A stretch of DNA of 64,000 bases from Heliobacterium chlorum (GCF_014502795.1 NZ_JACVHF010000010.1:1-64000); one strand, 5' to 3'. Shown: positions 24,748 through 34,963, counted from the stretch's first letter. Made by a program: numbers and translations. The notes: generated by a model from the sequence alone, not told the origin.

Positions 24748-26202
24748 TTAATCACGGTGGAGGGAAATGCTTACATCTTTCACCGTTGTAGTTACTTCTT
24801 GAATCGTCTTCGTCTGTGCTTCCTGACTGAACTTGTCTACGAGCACTTTTGCTTTCGGGGAATGATTTAAGGCTGCCGGACCTCCGATGCACCCGTTGAT
24901 ACATGCCATCCCCTCGATGAAGTTTTCTGGAAGTTTTCCAGCCTTGGCGATGCGTAGCGCTTTGATACACTCTTCGGCACCGTTACATTTGAGCGGCTTC
25001 ACGGCAATATCTTTATGGGATTCCTTCAGAGACTGAATGACCGCTTGGGTCACCCCGCCGGAACGAGCGAAGGCACGTCCAAAGGGGGACGTTTCCTCCC
25101 GGTGATTTTCTTCACACTGAGCCGGATCGATCTCCGAAGCGGAGAGTATCGCTAGCAGTTCCTCAAAGGTCAGTGCATAATCAACGGCGCCGGCTACGTC
25201 TTCACGCACCGTTTCTGCCTTTTTCGCGATGCAAGGGCCGATGAAAACGACCTCGGCTTCCGGGGTTTTTGCTTTGAGGTACCGCGCCACAGCGATCATG
25301 GGCGATACGGCAGAAGAAACATGTTCCCTTAACTCGGGGAAGTGTTTCTCAATCATTTCAACAAAAGCGGGACAGCAGGAAGTGGTGAGAAAAGAACCTG
25401 CTTGAATTTTTTCTTCCAGTTCGGCAGCTTCCTCTGGAATGATCATATCGGCTCCCAGTGCCGCTTCATAGACATCGAAGAAACCGATTCTCTTCAACGC
25501 TGTCCGCAGTTGTCCCAAGGTGGCATCCTGAAACTGGGCGACCACTGCCGGAGCGACAATCGCATAGACAGGATGATCTTTCGCCTGCAAGCTTTGGATT
25601 ACATGGGTGATGAAGGATTTTTCGGAAATGGCACCAAAAGGACAACGATAGGCGCACTGACCGCAATTGATACACTTCTCGGGGGCGATCTTGGCTAGGC
25701 GATCTTCCCCGGTCGTGATCGCTTTTACCGGACAAGCTTTGACACAGGGACGAAGTGTATCTGTAATCGCTCCATAGGGACAAGCTTGTTTACAACGGCC
25801 GCACTCGATGCATTTTTCTTGATTGATAATCGCTTTGCGATTGATTTGACCGATGGCGTTCACCGGACAAACTTCCATACAGGGATGGGCAATACATCCC
25901 CGGCAAGCTTCGGTGACGGTGAACCGTTCGACAGGACATTCATCACAAGCCGTTTCCATGACTTGAATGATGCCACCGGAAGAACCGCGAACATCATTGC
26001 CGCAAGCGAGGATAACTCGCTCTTTAAGGACAGCCCGCTCTTTATAGACGCAACAACGAAAGTGAGGCTTTTTTCCTTTTACAATCATGTAGGGAATCAG
26101 ATCTTTATGCTGATCCAGTGTTTTTTCCATCGACAATTTAGCTACATGAGTCAGAACCTCGTGCCGCAGCAGTTGAACAGTCGTTTCAAATTTTCGTGGC
26201 AT
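24748..26202 (-). CDS. hydA: [FeFe] hydrogenase, group B-like
   Basis: A 484-residue iron-only hydrogenase catalysing reversible proton reduction. ATG 26202 is chosen because AAAGGAGG precedes it. The N-terminal half carries several Cys clusters: CDECPVERFTVTEACRGC, HPCMEVCP, CIECGRCKQACP, and CINCGQCAYRCP. The H-cluster domain shows TTSCCPAF (L1), IGPCIAKKAE (L2) and EGMACINGCIGGP (L3). GPC for MPC and GGP for GGG distinguish this group B type from classical group A. No quinone or NADH module is fused. Upstream on the same strand lie hydE and hydG; a separate promoter precedes it. Confidence 0.9.
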   Translation of the reverse strand: MPRKFETTVQLLRHEVLTHVAKLSMEKTLDQHKDLIPYMIVKGKKPHFRCCVYKERAVLKERVILACGNDVRGSSGGIIQVMETACDECPVERFTVTEACRGCIAHPCMEVCPVNAIGQINRKAIINQEKCIECGRCKQACPYGAITDTLRPCVKACPVKAITTGEDRLAKIAPEKCINCGQCAYRCPFGAISEKSFITHVIQSLQAKDHPVYAIVAPAVVAQFQDATLGQLRTALKRIGFFDVYEAALGADMIIPEEAAELEEKIQAGSFLTTSCCPAFVEMIEKHFPELREHVSSAVSPMIAVARYLKAKTPEAEVVFIGPCIAKKAETVREDVAGAVDYALTFEELLAILSASEIDPAQCEENHREETSPFGRAFARSGGVTQAVIQSLKESHKDIAVKPLKCNGAEECIKALRIAKAGKLPENFIEGMACINGCIGGPAALNHSPKAKVLVDKFSQEAQTKTIQEVTTTVKDVSISLHRD

Positions 26203-26275
26203 GATCCGGTCCTCCTTTGGTTCTGCATATATATATTTATCGTTAATCAAAAACAGTTTTGATAGTGCACGGATC

Positions 26276-26304
26276 ATTATAAAGATGTATGTAACAAAGT
26301 ACAA
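26276..26304 (-). promoter_or_regulatory. Sigma-A-type promoter of hydA
   Basis: On the minus strand TTGTAC and TATAAT are separated by 17 bases, about 75 bases upstream of the hydA start. Confidence 0.7.
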
Positions 26305-26435
26305 TGATTTCTTCTTGGGAAAAAAGCAAAAAAAAGCCGCACGCCGTCACAATTGTTCACGGAATGTTAATCTTAATTATGGCAACGACGATCGGATATG
26401 GGCGATTGGTTTGATATAAGGGACGATTGGCTTTA

Positions 26436-27758
26436 TCAGCAGGTAACTCCTTGAATGTAATTGGGAAGTTGCCGTCCAGCTTCTTTGATAGAACGGCAAG
26501 CGAAGTCGAGGTCTACTTTTGCTTTCTTTTGATACAAGTGGTAATTGGCTCGGTAAGTTTCCGGTGTATTGATCAGCATGATCGAGTTTGCACCCCATTC
26601 TAGCGCGTATCGTTGTCCGTCGGGATGCAGCGTCGCTAGAGAAGTGGTGGCAGGAATGAAGGCGCGGCCGCAGAGAAGACGGGTGACCGCGACGGCACGC
26701 AGAGTCAGATCTAGATCGCCAGGCGGGTGATTTTCTAAAGGAGTGTGCTCGGCGGGGAGAAAAGGACCGACACCGATCATGTTGGCACCCAGATCGCGCC
26801 AGTACAGGATGTCTTGGGCTATGCTGGCTACCTTTTGACCGGGCAGACCGACGATTCCGCCTGTTCCCAGCAAAAAACCTGCTTCCCGGAGCCAGAGGAG
26901 GTGCTGTTTTCGCTCTTGCAGATCGTCGTCAGGATGGACTCGTTCGAAAACTTCCGGATCGGTCGTCTCGATCCGGAGGAGGTAGTTGTTCGCTCCTGCC
27001 CGGCGAAAAGCCCGGTAATCTTCGAAGGAGCGCTCCCCCAAGCTTAAGGTGATCCTCAGACCGAACTGTTTTTTGATAGACTTGATCAGTTCTACCAGCG
27101 ATTCTGTGGCCTCTGGCAGTTCTTCCCCTGATTGTAGGATGACTGTCCGAATCCCCAAGGCGTAAACGTCACCGACTGCAGCGAGAATGGCTTCGTTGTC
27201 CATACGGTAACGGGACAGTCTATGATTCTCCTTGCGGAGCCCGCAGTAATGACAGTTCTTGCGGCACCGATTGCCAAATTCCACCGCACCCCGAATGTCA
27301 ACGACATCACCCAACGTTTCTTGGCGCAAAGCATCGGCGGCCCCTTGTAGGGCTCGATGATCAGCCGGAGTGGGAGGGGAAAGAAGCTGTACAACTTCTT
27401 CCAGGCTAGGAGCTTTCAGTTCCCGCGCTTGGTTCAACAGGTCGCCGTAAGCGGCTGTTTCCACTTGCTCCAGAGCTTTCTGCCAAGCCTCACCAGGAGG
27501 GACGGAACGCCAAGGTTCCAGCGCCTGTGGAGTTAATCGGTGGTTCGAAAGCAGTTCCTGCACTTCTGGACCGTGGAATCCTGAAAAGACGATGGCCGTC
27601 GTGCAGACAGGTCCGAACCCTTTTGGAGTGGGAATAAAGTCGCCCTGTACGCCGGAAGACTCCATCAGCTGATGGGCTTGCAAGGTTTGCTGCATCGAAG
27701 GGAAGACGACGATCCATCGCTCACCCGTTGGCTGCTTGGGTAGGATTTTATCTAACAT
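26436..27758 (-). CDS. hydE: [FeFe] hydrogenase maturase HydE with N-terminal DUF3343 domain
   Basis: A 440-residue radical SAM protein that helps build the organometallic H-cluster. The [4Fe-4S] motif is CRKNCHYCGLR (CxxxCxxC) near residue 164, followed by the HydE-type GIRTVILQSGEE, LRIETTDPEVFERVHPDDDL and GLPGQ segments. The first ~75 residues are extra compared with normal HydE (about 350): WIVVFPSMQQTLQAHQLMES and FIPTPKGFGPVCTTAIVF match DUF3343, a small putative sulfur or selenium carrier domain with one Cys. A fusion of the two is unusual. It lies between hydG and hydA. Confidence 0.9.
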   Translation of the reverse strand: MLDKILPKQPTGERWIVVFPSMQQTLQAHQLMESSGVQGDFIPTPKGFGPVCTTAIVFSGFHGPEVQELLSNHRLTPQALEPWRSVPPGEAWQKALEQVETAAYGDLLNQARELKAPSLEEVVQLLSPPTPADHRALQGAADALRQETLGDVVDIRGAVEFGNRCRKNCHYCGLRKENHRLSRYRMDNEAILAAVGDVYALGIRTVILQSGEELPEATESLVELIKSIKKQFGLRITLSLGERSFEDYRAFRRAGANNYLLRIETTDPEVFERVHPDDDLQERKQHLLWLREAGFLLGTGGIVGLPGQKVASIAQDILYWRDLGANMIGVGPFLPAEHTPLENHPPGDLDLTLRAVAVTRLLCGRAFIPATTSLATLHPDGQRYALEWGANSIMLINTPETYRANYHLYQKKAKVDLDFACRSIKEAGRQLPNYIQGVTC

Positions 27759-27782
27759 GAATGTGGCAACGTCCTTTCCAAG

Positions 27783-29162
27783 CTAGATATAAATATCTCG
27801 TTCGCCGCACCGCAGTCGTTCCAATCCCTGCCGCAGCCGTTCCGCCGTTCCCGCTGGAAGACGGGCCAACTCTTGATCGATCAACACCAACCCTGTTTTC
27901 TGTAAGGATTCGTCTCCGTAATCGAGCAGGTATTCCTGTAACGTCAATAGGGCGTTCGGATCGCACATTTGAGCAATATGTCCGGTTTTAGCCAAGGCCA
28001 TAAAATCCTCACCCGTCCGGCCGCTCCGGTAGCAAGCCGTACAAAAGCTGGGGATAAAGCCTTTTTCCATGACGGAAAGCGCTACTTCCGGCAGGGAGCG
28101 ATGATCTTCCAGATAAAACTGGCTTCCTGTAGTTTCGAGGTTTTCTGCCTGTTTTGTCGGGTCGCTGTAACCGCCGGGGGTAGTGGAAGAGCCCGCACTG
28201 ATTTGAGAGATGCCCAGATGGAGAAGTTCATTTCGAAGCTCTGCCGACTCCCGTGTGGAGAGAATAAGCCCCGTATAGGGAATTGCCAGGCGAAGAATGG
28301 CGACGATTTGTTTAAAGGATTCATCACTGATTGGATGAGGGACCGTGGTCAGGGCTGATTCAAAGGCTGGCTTCAATCGGGGAACAGAGACGGTATGCGG
28401 TCCGGCGCCATAACGTTCCTCTAAGAGCCGGGCCTGTTCCAAGAGGGCCAGGATTTCGAAGCGGTGATCATAGAGCCCGAAGAGAACACCAAGTCCCACA
28501 TCGTCGATGCCGGCTTCCATGGCTCGGTCCATCGCAGTTAGGCGGTTGAAGTAATCCGCTTTTGGACCGGACGGGTGCAGGTAGGCGTACGTATCGGGAT
28601 GATAGGTCTCTTGAAAGAGTTGATAGGTGCCGATTTGGGCATCCCTAAGGATCCGAAAATCATCAATGCTTAAAGGCGCACAGTTTACATTCAGTCGGCG
28701 AATATCGGTTGAACTGTAAATCGCCTCGACCATCTGGGCGATAATGGCGGCTGCGGCTTCCTTGGGATGTTCCCCGGCCACTAACAGCAACCGCTTATGT
28801 CCCATCGCTTCCAGCTGCATCGCTTGCAGACGAACCTCTTCGACAGTAAGGCTTTTCCGGACCAAGGCTTTATTGGTGCGACGAAAGCCGCAGTAAAGGC
28901 AGTCGTTGATACAACGGTTTGACGTATAGAGGGGAGCGAAGAGGACGATTCGCTTCCCATAAATCTCATCTTTAATTTTTCCGGCTTCAGCAAAAAGGGC
29001 AGACCGCCATTCGGGGTTCGATATCGATAAGAGAAACGCAGTTTCTCGGAGCGACAAACCCTTCTTTTCCCGAGCTTTCGCTAGCACCTCATCAAAACAA
29101 TGCTGATCCAAGGGAAGAGGATGCTCAAGGGCGGCATGGATGGGGGTTAATGAAATACTCAT
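27783..29162 (-). CDS. hydG: [FeFe] hydrogenase maturase HydG
   Basis: A 459-residue tyrosine lyase of the radical SAM superfamily that makes the CO and CN- ligands of the H-cluster from tyrosine. The SAM cluster motif CINDCLYCGFR lies near residue 84. The accessory Fe-S site is near the C terminus: CTACYRSGRTG, then MCDPNALLTLQEYLLDYG. AGAGG precedes the ATG. It is first in the hydG-hydE-hydA set; the GTPase HydF, normally also needed, is not in this window. Confidence 0.95.
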   Translation of the reverse strand: MSISLTPIHAALEHPLPLDQHCFDEVLAKAREKKGLSLRETAFLLSISNPEWRSALFAEAGKIKDEIYGKRIVLFAPLYTSNRCINDCLYCGFRRTNKALVRKSLTVEEVRLQAMQLEAMGHKRLLLVAGEHPKEAAAAIIAQMVEAIYSSTDIRRLNVNCAPLSIDDFRILRDAQIGTYQLFQETYHPDTYAYLHPSGPKADYFNRLTAMDRAMEAGIDDVGLGVLFGLYDHRFEILALLEQARLLEERYGAGPHTVSVPRLKPAFESALTTVPHPISDESFKQIVAILRLAIPYTGLILSTRESAELRNELLHLGISQISAGSSTTPGGYSDPTKQAENLETTGSQFYLEDHRSLPEVALSVMEKGFIPSFCTACYRSGRTGEDFMALAKTGHIAQMCDPNALLTLQEYLLDYGDESLQKTGLVLIDQELARLPAGTAERLRQGLERLRCGERDIYI

Positions 29163-29262
29163 AGAAAACCTCTTTTCTCCGGGGTCTTAAGATGCCCACG
29201 CTTATTATAAACCAAAGTGGAGAATCGCCATGAAGATTAATTTTTCTTGCTTGTTTTAACAA

Positions 29263-29302
29263 TAAAAGCCGGGCGTCCGGGTAGCGAACGCATCGGCTTT
29301 TA
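29263..29302 (-). terminator. Rho-independent terminator behind the STAS gene
   Basis: AAAAGCCG and CGGCTTTT pair across a GC-rich loop, with T-rich sequence following on the minus strand. Confidence 0.7.
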
Positions 29303-29319
29303 CTGTCTCTCATCTACTT

Positions 29320-29631
29320 CTAAATGATTTGAAAAACCCGGTTGAGTCGTGTCAACTCAAAAACTTCCTTAACAACCCCGTGGATTCCCTTGATGACCAC
29401 GTCACCCCCGCCTTGTCGGGCTCGTTTTAAGACGGTGACAAGCACGCCAAGACCCGAACTATCGATAAAGTTGACTCCTTGCATATCGATAAGAAAATGG
29501 ACGCCATGATGATTGGCATGTTGGAGAAGTCTTTCTCGCAATTCTGCCGCTTCGGTAACTAAAATACTTCCAGTCAAGGTGACTGTTACCTGATTGTTCG
29601 CCGCAACAATGTTCTGAATCATGATGCTCAT
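29320..29631 (-). CDS. STAS-domain anti-sigma factor antagonist-like protein
   Basis: A 103-residue single STAS domain. NFIDSSGLGVLVTVLKRAR holds the phosphorylatable Ser region of SpoIIAA/RsbV-type antagonists. Here it starts seven bases after the stop of a chemoreceptor gene, so it more likely works with that receptor or a stress phosphorelay than as SpoIIAA, whose partners are absent. ATG 29622 has better spacing to AAAGG than ATG 29631. Confidence 0.85.
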   Translation of the reverse strand: MSIMIQNIVAANNQVTVTLTGSILVTEAAELRERLLQHANHHGVHFLIDMQGVNFIDSSGLGVLVTVLKRARQGGGDVVIKGIHGVVKEVFELTRLNRVFQII

Positions 29632-29638
29632 CCTTTCA

Positions 29639-31720
29639 TTATTTTGTCGTAATTTTTTGCGTCAGGCGGTCTAGTTTGTAGAGCACTATTTGGGAATGCC
29701 TATCCAATTGAAGGAGCATTCTCTTTGCTTCCTCGGGATTTCCTGATTGATAGGCTATGACGGCTTTCTTTGCACAATCATGGACTTGTTGGTGAGGGTC
29801 GTCGAGGGAAATAAAATCAGGATCGTTTTTTAGCGGGTTATTTTCATCGAAATACCATTTACCGAGGCGGCAATGGTGATGGGAAGTCACATCGTCCAAA
29901 TTCAATCGCTCGACACCGTCGATCATGTTAGAAATACGCAGTTTCCAAAGCAAGTGATCTGATTTAGCGCGTACGAGCAGATCATGATCGGTCAACTTTT
30001 GCGATGAATCATCGACGGTAAAGCGCTGGACCGAGTCTAAGAGTGTAGCAGCCATAGCACTCGTCTCTTCGGAAGAAGCAGCGATCGTTTCCATCGAAGC
30101 CGAAGCTTCTTCTGTAGCCGCTGCTACCTGTTGCACATGGGAGCTTACATTTTCGATGTTGGTTGCAATGGAGTCGATCAATTTGACGATGCGATCGGAA
30201 CTAGCCACGTTCTCATTCGTGACTTTGACAATTTCCCGAACGGCCCCTTCCGTCCGGTTGACAGCCGTCAAGATATTGTCAAGGGCATGACCCGCTTCTT
30301 GCACCACACGGAAGCCTTGTTCTACCTCATCGCGGCTGAGTCGGGTGGATGTCACTGCTGCTTCAGTACTTTCAGCCACTTTTTGCACCAATTGATCGAC
30401 TTCCTGAGCCCCTTGGCTCGATTGCTCGGCCAGTTTGCGTACTTCGTCGGCGACAACGGCGAATCCTCGTCCTGCTTCGCCTGCCCTGGCTGCCTCAATT
30501 GCGGCGTTCAGTGCCAGTAGGTTGGTCTGATTAGCGATTCCGGTAATCGTATCGGTGATGGACTGAATTTGCTGGGAGTAACTGTTAAGAGTCGTGATCC
30601 AGTTTTCCGTTTCCGTCGTTTTCTCTTTTATTTTCGTCATCCGGGTTACCGTTTCCTCTACCGTCAGCTTACCTCTTTCCGCCGTCGATAGAGTCATCTT
30701 TGAATCTTTAGCGGCCGATTCAGCTTGATTCTTGGCGATCTGGATGAGCGACGATAGTTCGATCAATACTGCCGAAGCGTCTACGACGGACTGGCTGCCT
30801 TCTTCTGTTTCCCGGGCGACCTCCTGCATGCTGGCCGCTACTTCTTGAATGGATGCCGATACTTGCTGACTTGAGGCTGCCATCTCTTCCGAGGCGGCGG
30901 CCATTTCTTCGGACGTTTTCCGGATGCCTTTGACCACATCAGACTGGTGGTGCACCATCTGGTTGAAGGCGGCTGTCATGTTGCCAAATTCGTCGTTTGC
31001 CGCCACTTCGCCGTGGACTGATAAATTCCCTGCCCCCACTTGGGCCATCAGCAATTGGAGTTGTTGAATCGGTTTGGAGATGCTGCGGATCAGGATCGTA
31101 CACAGGAAAACAGAAACAACGACGGCGAAGAAGGTAATACCAACCATGGTATTGATAGATTGGGAAATATCTTTGTCAATGTTATGATTCAATGTTTCGG
31201 CGACATCGGAATTGAAATCAGCGAGTTTTTTCCAAAGTTCATTTGCATTTTCAAAATCCGGTTTATTCGTGATCAATAATTTTAACGCTTCTTCTGTGTT
31301 TCCAGCCAGGGCGAGATCGATAATCTTCTTTTGATTGATATCGTTTCGTTCTTCTAAACTCTTTACCGAACGAAGCGTTTCCACTTCAAAATCGAGCAGG
31401 TATGTATTCTCGTAGTCCTGTGACAAATTGGCAGCTTTATTTTTATTGTCACTAATCTGCTTTGCCAGGGAAGAACGCTTATTGAAGTCAGAAGTTAAAA
31501 GCATCTCAAGCATTTTTGATTCGCTGTCATGCCGAAGATCTCGTATTTCATTGAGCCATTTGACAGGCAAGAGCCGATCATTGTACATTTGCTCGGCATA
31601 AACGTCGATTTTGCTCATGAAAAAATAGCTGACTGCTCCGGTACCGGCTAAAAGGAAAATGACACCTGCGATCAAAATCAGGATTTTTTTCGTAACACTT
31701 AGGTTGCGGAGCCAATTCAC
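29639..31720 (-). CDS. Methyl-accepting chemotaxis protein with C-terminal zinc-binding CZB domain
   Basis: A 693-residue transmembrane receptor from a GTG behind AAAGGGG. In order: membrane helix (about 12-34), extracellular four-helix-bundle domain (to ~185), second helix (~190-212), HAMP, then a signalling domain whose hairpin tip reads [24 protein letters not shown]. The last ~120 residues form a CZB domain with [18 protein letters not shown] and DPHQQVH, zinc ligands in relatives that sense zinc or oxidants. It couples to CheA/CheW. The gene continues into the STAS gene as an operon. Confidence 0.92.
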   Translation of the reverse strand: MNWLRNLSVTKKILILIAGVIFLLAGTGAVSYFFMSKIDVYAEQMYNDRLLPVKWLNEIRDLRHDSESKMLEMLLTSDFNKRSSLAKQISDNKNKAANLSQDYENTYLLDFEVETLRSVKSLEERNDINQKKIIDLALAGNTEEALKLLITNKPDFENANELWKKLADFNSDVAETLNHNIDKDISQSINTMVGITFFAVVVSVFLCTILIRSISKPIQQLQLLMAQVGAGNLSVHGEVAANDEFGNMTAAFNQMVHHQSDVVKGIRKTSEEMAAASEEMAASSQQVSASIQEVAASMQEVARETEEGSQSVVDASAVLIELSSLIQIAKNQAESAAKDSKMTLSTAERGKLTVEETVTRMTKIKEKTTETENWITTLNSYSQQIQSITDTITGIANQTNLLALNAAIEAARAGEAGRGFAVVADEVRKLAEQSSQGAQEVDQLVQKVAESTEAAVTSTRLSRDEVEQGFRVVQEAGHALDNILTAVNRTEGAVREIVKVTNENVASSDRIVKLIDSIATNIENVSSHVQQVAAATEEASASMETIAASSEETSAMAATLLDSVQRFTVDDSSQKLTDHDLLVRAKSDHLLWKLRISNMIDGVERLNLDDVTSHHHCRLGKWYFDENNPLKNDPDFISLDDPHQQVHDCAKKAVIAYQSGNPEEAKRMLLQLDRHSQIVLYKLDRLTQKITTK

Positions 31721-31788
31721 TGGATCAACCCCTTTCAAATAGTGAATAACAACGAAATCAAAGGCTTTTTCTTAAGTTTATCACAGGT

Positions 31789-31822
31789 TAAACCTCCCAG
31801 CCAGTGTGGGAGGTTTATTTAC
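31789..31822. terminator. Stem-loop between divergent transcription units
   Basis: AAACCTCCCA and TGGGAGGTTT pair around GCCAGTG; T-rich sequence follows on the plus side. It lies upstream of both neighbours, so it may be a regulatory hairpin rather than a terminator. Confidence 0.5.
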
Positions 31823-31922
31823 TTTATTAAACATTAATAACATGAACTACTTGTAGATTTATACTTTTACAAACATTACACTGGTACGGTGTCTTATTTG
31901 CACTATGGAGAGGGGGATAACG

Positions 31923-33170
31923 ATGCAACTAAAAAGCTCTAGATTATATCCATGGCTTCTTTGCGCAGCTCTTTCGCTAGGGGGATTGGCTATGGCTCAA
32001 CCGGCATTAGCGAATTACCCCGATATTTCTTTATCTGTCAATGGACATTTAATTCAATCAACACCAGCGCCAAAGGTCATCGGTGGATATATCGCCGTTC
32101 CCGCTCGTGGTTTGACCGAAAGTTTAGGCGGCAAAGTGTATTGGAATGGTTCCACCCAAACGATGACCGTAGTTCGTGGCGGTGCTAACGGCACGGTTGA
32201 AATCGGAAATTCTTGGGCTGTAGTGAACGGAAAAACGATCAAACTGGCTTTTGCTCCCTTCATATCGGGAGAGCGTTTGTACCTTCCGTTAAATTTCCTT
32301 GGGAAAGCCTTTGGTGCTTCACTGAACTGGGACGCCGTAGACCACGTCGCTTCTGTGAATACAACGGACCAAACGTTTCAGTGGGGAACGGGGATGCAAT
32401 CGGTCGCTACACCGGATTATCAAATGCTGAAGCAACGTGTGCAAGGATATCTCCGTGAACGTCCTGGTCAAGTCAGCGTCTATGTGCAGGACCTGACGAC
32501 TGGTGCTTCCTTTGATATTGGTGGAGATCAAATTTATATGACTGCCAGCACCCACAAATTGCCGACCGTATTATATTTATACACCTTGGCTGGTCAAGGA
32601 AAAGTGGATTTAAATTCGACGCTGACTTATACATCAGATTATTACCGTCAAGGAACTGGGATCATGCAGGGGGAGCCTTTTGGCAAAGAGTATAGCCTCC
32701 GTGAACTCGCCCGTTTGGCGATCGTCTATAGTGACAATGCCGCTTGGGCTATGCTGTTGGATTACCTCGGTGACGATAATCTAGGTCAATTTGAACAGTC
32801 TATCGGAGGAACGGTAACTTACTACGACGATAACAGCAATCCGCTGACCACTCCGCGGGATATGGGAAAATACTTGGCCTATCTGTCCGTTTTCCGAGAC
32901 AATCATCCTACTCTGGGCAATGAGATTTTTGATGATTTAGAAAATACCATCTATAATAATCGTATTCCTGCTGAACTGCCTTCGGGTACTGTGGTAGCCC
33001 ACAAAATCGGATCCCTCAATGATAAGTTTCACGATGTCGGAATCGTCTTCGCTCCGAACCGACCTTTTATCATTTCCGCTTACAGTAAAGACGGATGGGA
33101 AGCAGCATCTGTTCAGACACTCGCTGATCTTTCCCGTATCGTCTATGACTATCAGGTGGCATTACCCTGA
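31923..33170 (+). CDS. Secreted class A beta-lactamase-like serine hydrolase with stalk domain
   Basis: A 415-residue exported protein (signal peptide to about residue 31, GGGGG before the ATG). Residues ~35-145 form a copper-amine-oxidase-N-like stalk (AVPARGLTESLGGKVYW, LPLNFLGKAFGASLNWD). The rest is a class A beta-lactamase fold with the nucleophile in ASTHKLPT (SxxK), YSDNAAW (SDN motif) and HKIGS in place of KTG. KIG suggests a penicillin-binding or peptidase role rather than efficient lactamase activity, which is inference. Confidence 0.85.
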   Translation: MQLKSSRLYPWLLCAALSLGGLAMAQPALANYPDISLSVNGHLIQSTPAPKVIGGYIAVPARGLTESLGGKVYWNGSTQTMTVVRGGANGTVEIGNSWAVVNGKTIKLAFAPFISGERLYLPLNFLGKAFGASLNWDAVDHVASVNTTDQTFQWGTGMQSVATPDYQMLKQRVQGYLRERPGQVSVYVQDLTTGASFDIGGDQIYMTASTHKLPTVLYLYTLAGQGKVDLNSTLTYTSDYYRQGTGIMQGEPFGKEYSLRELARLAIVYSDNAAWAMLLDYLGDDNLGQFEQSIGGTVTYYDDNSNPLTTPRDMGKYLAYLSVFRDNHPTLGNEIFDDLENTIYNNRIPAELPSGTVVAHKIGSLNDKFHDVGIVFAPNRPFIISAYSKDGWEAASVQTLADLSRIVYDYQVALP

Positions 33171-33196
33171 ACATTAATGCACTGATCGCGAATATT

Positions 33197-33256
33197 GAAA
33201 AAACCCTCGCCTATCCCTCGTGGAATCCTTCCGCGGCGGGAGGCGGGGTTTTTTAT
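33197..33256. terminator. Bidirectional terminator
   Basis: AAAAAACCCTCGCCT pairs with AGGCGGGGTTTTTT, closing convergent genes on both sides. Confidence 0.85.
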
Positions 33257-33286
33257 TGATGCATGTGGAATTCCGATTCATTACAA

Positions 33287-33718
33287 CTATCCCGCCGAAT
33301 CGAGTCCGACGAGGACAACGCCGAGGACGATGAGGGAGGCACCGCCGAATTTCAGCGGTGACATCGTTTCGCCCAAAAAATAATAACCGGCAAACACAGT
33401 GATAAGGGGAGAAGCAGCCAAAACTAACGCCGTTTGGCCGATATCCCCCCTCTTGATCGCTGCATAATAAGCTAAGTCTCCGGCAAAGGTGGCTAAAAAG
33501 GCCTCCATCGCTAGGAAGTACCAGCTCCTGGCGCTGATTTCGCTGATGCGGCCGATGTTCCCGCTGATTAAAACCCATAGCCCGACTAACAGAATCGTAA
33601 TCAATGTGCGGGCGGCTAGGCCGTCGATCGTGGGAATCCCTCTCAATCCCACCTTTCCGAAGACGGGTGCCATCCCCCAGCAGACGGCACCGAAAAAAGC
33701 CAGCCAAAAGGCATACAA
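33287..33718 (-). CDS. EamA-family half-size transporter
   Basis: A 143-residue protein with about five membrane helices forming one EamA/DMT repeat: WGMAPVFGKVGLRGIP near the start and TVFAGYYFLGETMSPLKFGGASLIVLGVVLV near the end. Single-repeat members act as pairs or homodimers to export small metabolites; substrate unknown. The start is TTG behind GGAGGG. Confidence 0.8.
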   Translation of the reverse strand: MYAFWLAFFGAVCWGMAPVFGKVGLRGIPTIDGLAARTLITILLVGLWVLISGNIGRISEISARSWYFLAMEAFLATFAGDLAYYAAIKRGDIGQTALVLAASPLITVFAGYYFLGETMSPLKFGGASLIVLGVVLVGLDSAG

Positions 33719-33740
33719 TCGTCATCCCTCCGTCCGTGAA

Positions 33741-34730
33741 TCAGGATATCCGTTCGACTACTCTTGGCATGGGCTGGTAATAGTCCATCCCGAGGTCTTT
33801 TGTAACTTTCTTCGAATCGCTGTATTCGATCGTCAGCCAAGATTTTACAGATAGGCCTTCCAAACCGGGAACGAGTACCTTCTCTTCGCCCTTGTTGAGC
33901 CCACTGTTTGTGCGGTAGACCGTCGGTGCTTTTTGTCGGTTGAGTATTTCATGGTGCCAGGTTACTGTCGGAGGGGTTACACTTCCGTAAAATCCCATAT
34001 AGAGGGTGTTATCTTCTGTGTCCGCCCAGATGACGATAGGACTATCGGTGTCGTTTTTGATCTTAAAGTCTTGTACGCCATAAAAAACGGCAGCATCTTG
34101 ACCCGGTGGCACATAAGGGACTTGCATCATATGGGGATGCCGCTCAATGATCTTCAGATTGGACAGGACGGTGGTGTTGTACAAGGTGGTGGCTACTTTG
34201 CAGACACCCCCTCCGACGGTCTTTACCACTTTGGCCCCCATATACGTGGGACCTTCCTGGAACCCTCGTTGCGTCGTGTAAGGTCCGATGGTTTTATTCA
34301 TGGAAAAAATCTGATTCGGTTCGATGACCGTTCCGGCTAACATGTCAGCGGCCAAGGCGACATTATACTCTTCGCCGGGAAGAGGGTCGGGGAGGGTCGT
34401 CTGAAAGGCCCCCATTCGGATCGTCGCATGGTGCTTTGTGCAGAGTTCTTGAAAGCGCGGGTCACTTTCCCATTTGAGCGGTCCTTTGACCGGACGGCCA
34501 TAGGGATGTTCCTGGGTTCCTTCCTCGGGCGAAGGAGATGCGTCGCTTGGCGATGAGTTTTCCGGTTGTGGCGGGGCTAGGGGGGGCTCATCTTGTTTCG
34601 GGCTGGAGTGACCAAGATGCAGGCCTTTCCAAAGGGGACCATCCCCAAAAGTATGATAGGCTGAAAAACCGATTCCTGCAGCGATAAGTGCTCCCATAAA
34701 AAGGAGCACTTTTTTTCTGCCGAGGGACAA
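33741..34730 (-). CDS. VanW family protein
   Basis: A 329-residue protein with an N-terminal membrane anchor (KVLLFMGALIAAGIGFSAYH), a Pro/Ser-rich linker (about 35-75) and a VanW domain: FSMNKTIGPYTTQRGFQEGPTYMG, VKTVGGGVCKVATTLYN and ERHPHMMQVPYVPPGQDA. VanW homologues sit in vancomycin resistance clusters and at spore and envelope loci, with unclear function; no van genes are near. The start is TTG. It is probably cotranscribed with the transporter. Confidence 0.88.
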   Translation of the reverse strand: MSLGRKKVLLFMGALIAAGIGFSAYHTFGDGPLWKGLHLGHSSPKQDEPPLAPPQPENSSPSDASPSPEEGTQEHPYGRPVKGPLKWESDPRFQELCTKHHATIRMGAFQTTLPDPLPGEEYNVALAADMLAGTVIEPNQIFSMNKTIGPYTTQRGFQEGPTYMGAKVVKTVGGGVCKVATTLYNTTVLSNLKIIERHPHMMQVPYVPPGQDAAVFYGVQDFKIKNDTDSPIVIWADTEDNTLYMGFYGSVTPPTVTWHHEILNRQKAPTVYRTNSGLNKGEEKVLVPGLEGLSVKSWLTIEYSDSKKVTKDLGMDYYQPMPRVVERIS

Positions 34731-34963
34731 TTCGATCCTCTCCCTCCAAGAAGACAGTCAAGCAAACCTTTCGTGAAGCCTCTAGCATAATCCATACACC
34801 ACAATCAGTGGATTTAGACCGTTCCTTCGGGAGAAACGGAGTTAATACGGAGATGATTACCAAAAAATAGTATATAGTTACAAAAGAAAAATGGGAAAAG
34901 AAGGAAATTATTATAGGTTTGTCGAAAAGCTTTGCCGGATAGTGCACTACGGAGGGGAAAAGG

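Noticed and set aside
24063-24755. 230-codon minus-strand frame opposite the NlpC/P60 gene
   Set aside because: It is antisense to a gene with a clear signal peptide and catalytic motifs, and matches no family.
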